Shown: positions 9,530 through 10,146 of the stretch, piece after piece
Numbering within the stretch: the first letter of the stretch is position 1
How the letters are laid out: every line of letters begins with the position of its first letter
DNA from: CAYJRR01 sp964372275 [NCBI: uncultured bacterium]
GTDB lineage: Bacteria > CAYJRR01
Direction: 5' to 3'
Length of the DNA: 10,146 bases
Assembly: GCA_964372275.1 (NCBI GenBank)
Contig: CAYJRR010000020.1
Span: 31,993 to 42,138 of the forward strand
Position numbers and translations under genes: made by a program
The notes under the pieces: generated by a model
The model's database searches: none
What the model saw: the letters and a program-made list of their open reading frames with translations, nothing else
Told to the model about the DNA's origin: nothing

Positions 9530-10146
9530 ATGAACGAGGGCTCCAAGAGGACATTCGTCACCGGCAGCGGCCTTCCGGTGAACGAGGTCTACGGACCGGC
9601 GGACAGCCCGGCGGAACGGTACCTCGAGGAGGCCGGATTTCCGGGGGCGGCGCCGTTCACGCGCGGCGTGCAGCCGACCGGTTACCGCGGCCGGCTATGG
9701 ACGATGCGGCAGTACGCGGGGTTCGGGACCGCCGACGAAAGCAACAAGCGGTTCCACTACCTCCTGGCGCACGGGCAGACCGGTCTGTCGGTGGCGTTCG
9801 ACCTGCCGACGCAGATGGGGATCGACGGGGATGCGCCTCGCGCCGCGGGGGAGGTCGGGCGGGTGGGAGTGCCGATCTCGACGATCGACGACATGCGTCG
9901 GCTGCTCGCCGACCTGCCGCTCGACCGGATCTCCACCTCGATGACGATCAACTCCACGGCCGCCATCCTTCTCGTCCTCTACCAGGCGGTGGCGATGGAG
10001 CGCGGGATCGATCCCCGGAAACTGCGCGGGACGGTCCAGAACGACATCCTGAAGGAGTACGCGGCGCGGGGAACCTACATCTACCCACCCGGGCCCTCGA
10101 TGCGGATCGTCACCGATCTGTTTTCGTACGCGAAGGAGGCCCTCCC
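9530..10146 (+). CDS. Methylmalonyl-CoA mutase large (catalytic) subunit, N-terminal part
   Basis: The first 205 residues of a B12-dependent acyl-CoA mutase, cut by the window end. It rearranges (R)-methylmalonyl-CoA to succinyl-CoA. Seen: [22 protein letters not shown] (begins at 51), [13 protein letters not shown] (85-97), [16 protein letters not shown] (107-122), [14 protein letters not shown] (135-148), [11 protein letters not shown] (167-177) and [12 protein letters not shown] (182-193). Tyr52 and Arg192 fall at the two positions where methylmalonyl-CoA mutase has Tyr and Arg (Tyr89 and Arg207 in Propionibacterium), whereas isobutyryl-CoA mutase has Phe and Gln; so methylmalonyl-CoA is the likely substrate. 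Usual TMY before RGR is TGY here. It starts 11 bases after the carrier gene with AGGA at 9517-9520, so it is part of the carboxylase operon. Whether the B12-binding domain is fused or separate cannot be seen. Confidence 0.93.
   Translation, partial: MNEGSKRTFVTGSGLPVNEVYGPADSPAERYLEEAGFPGAAPFTRGVQPTGYRGRLWTMRQYAGFGTADESNKRFHYLLAHGQTGLSVAFDLPTQMGIDGDAPRAAGEVGRVGVPISTIDDMRRLLADLPLDRISTSMTINSTAAILLVLYQAVAMERGIDPRKLRGTVQNDILKEYAARGTYIYPPGPSMRIVTDLFSYAKEAL

Overview
The window is GC-rich bacterial chromosome. It holds seven protein-coding genes, two of them cut by the window edges, and no RNA genes, CRISPR arrays, insertion sequences or phage genes that I can recognise. The lineage is most plausibly a high-GC environmental phylum such as Acidobacteriota, with Myxococcota-like groups as alternatives. 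That guess rests on base composition, a Rho protein with a very long N-terminal extension, and a propionyl-CoA carboxylase whose biotin carboxylase and biotin carrier are separate genes next to a methylmalonyl-CoA mutase. No marker gene in the window settles it.

Left part (1-3394). A partial minus-strand gene for an unrecognised, probably membrane-anchored protein faces away from a plus-strand Hsp70-family ATPase that lacks the usual C-terminal lid; only about 40 bases separate the two starts. After a 198-base gap with two hairpins comes a plus-strand gene for a secreted protein of unknown function, with repeated cysteine-bearing beta-type segments. A perfect 10-bp hairpin between this gene and the convergent rho gene looks like a shared bidirectional terminator.

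Middle (3460-5897). The rho gene, on the minus strand, encodes transcription termination factor Rho with an intact core and an extra ~315 residues at the N-terminus. The extension is rich in Lys/Ala, then Pro, and contains nine HG units (eight HGQ) encoded by a duplicated 36-nt DNA block. The 236-base divergent region upstream carries candidate promoters in both directions and a strong 8-bp palindrome between them.

Right part (5898-10146). A tight plus-strand operon contains a carboxyltransferase (PccB type), a biotin carboxylase, a biotin carrier subunit and the N-terminal part of a methylmalonyl-CoA mutase large subunit. Together these would carboxylate propionyl-CoA to methylmalonyl-CoA and rearrange it to succinyl-CoA, with an epimerase expected elsewhere. 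The operon promoter places the predicted transcript start on or next to the GTG start codon, so the first gene is probably read from a leaderless mRNA.

I see no clearly new multi-gene system. The points most worth a second look are the Rho extension, the leaderless start of the carboxylase operon, and the orphan Hsp70-like gene with its divergent partner.
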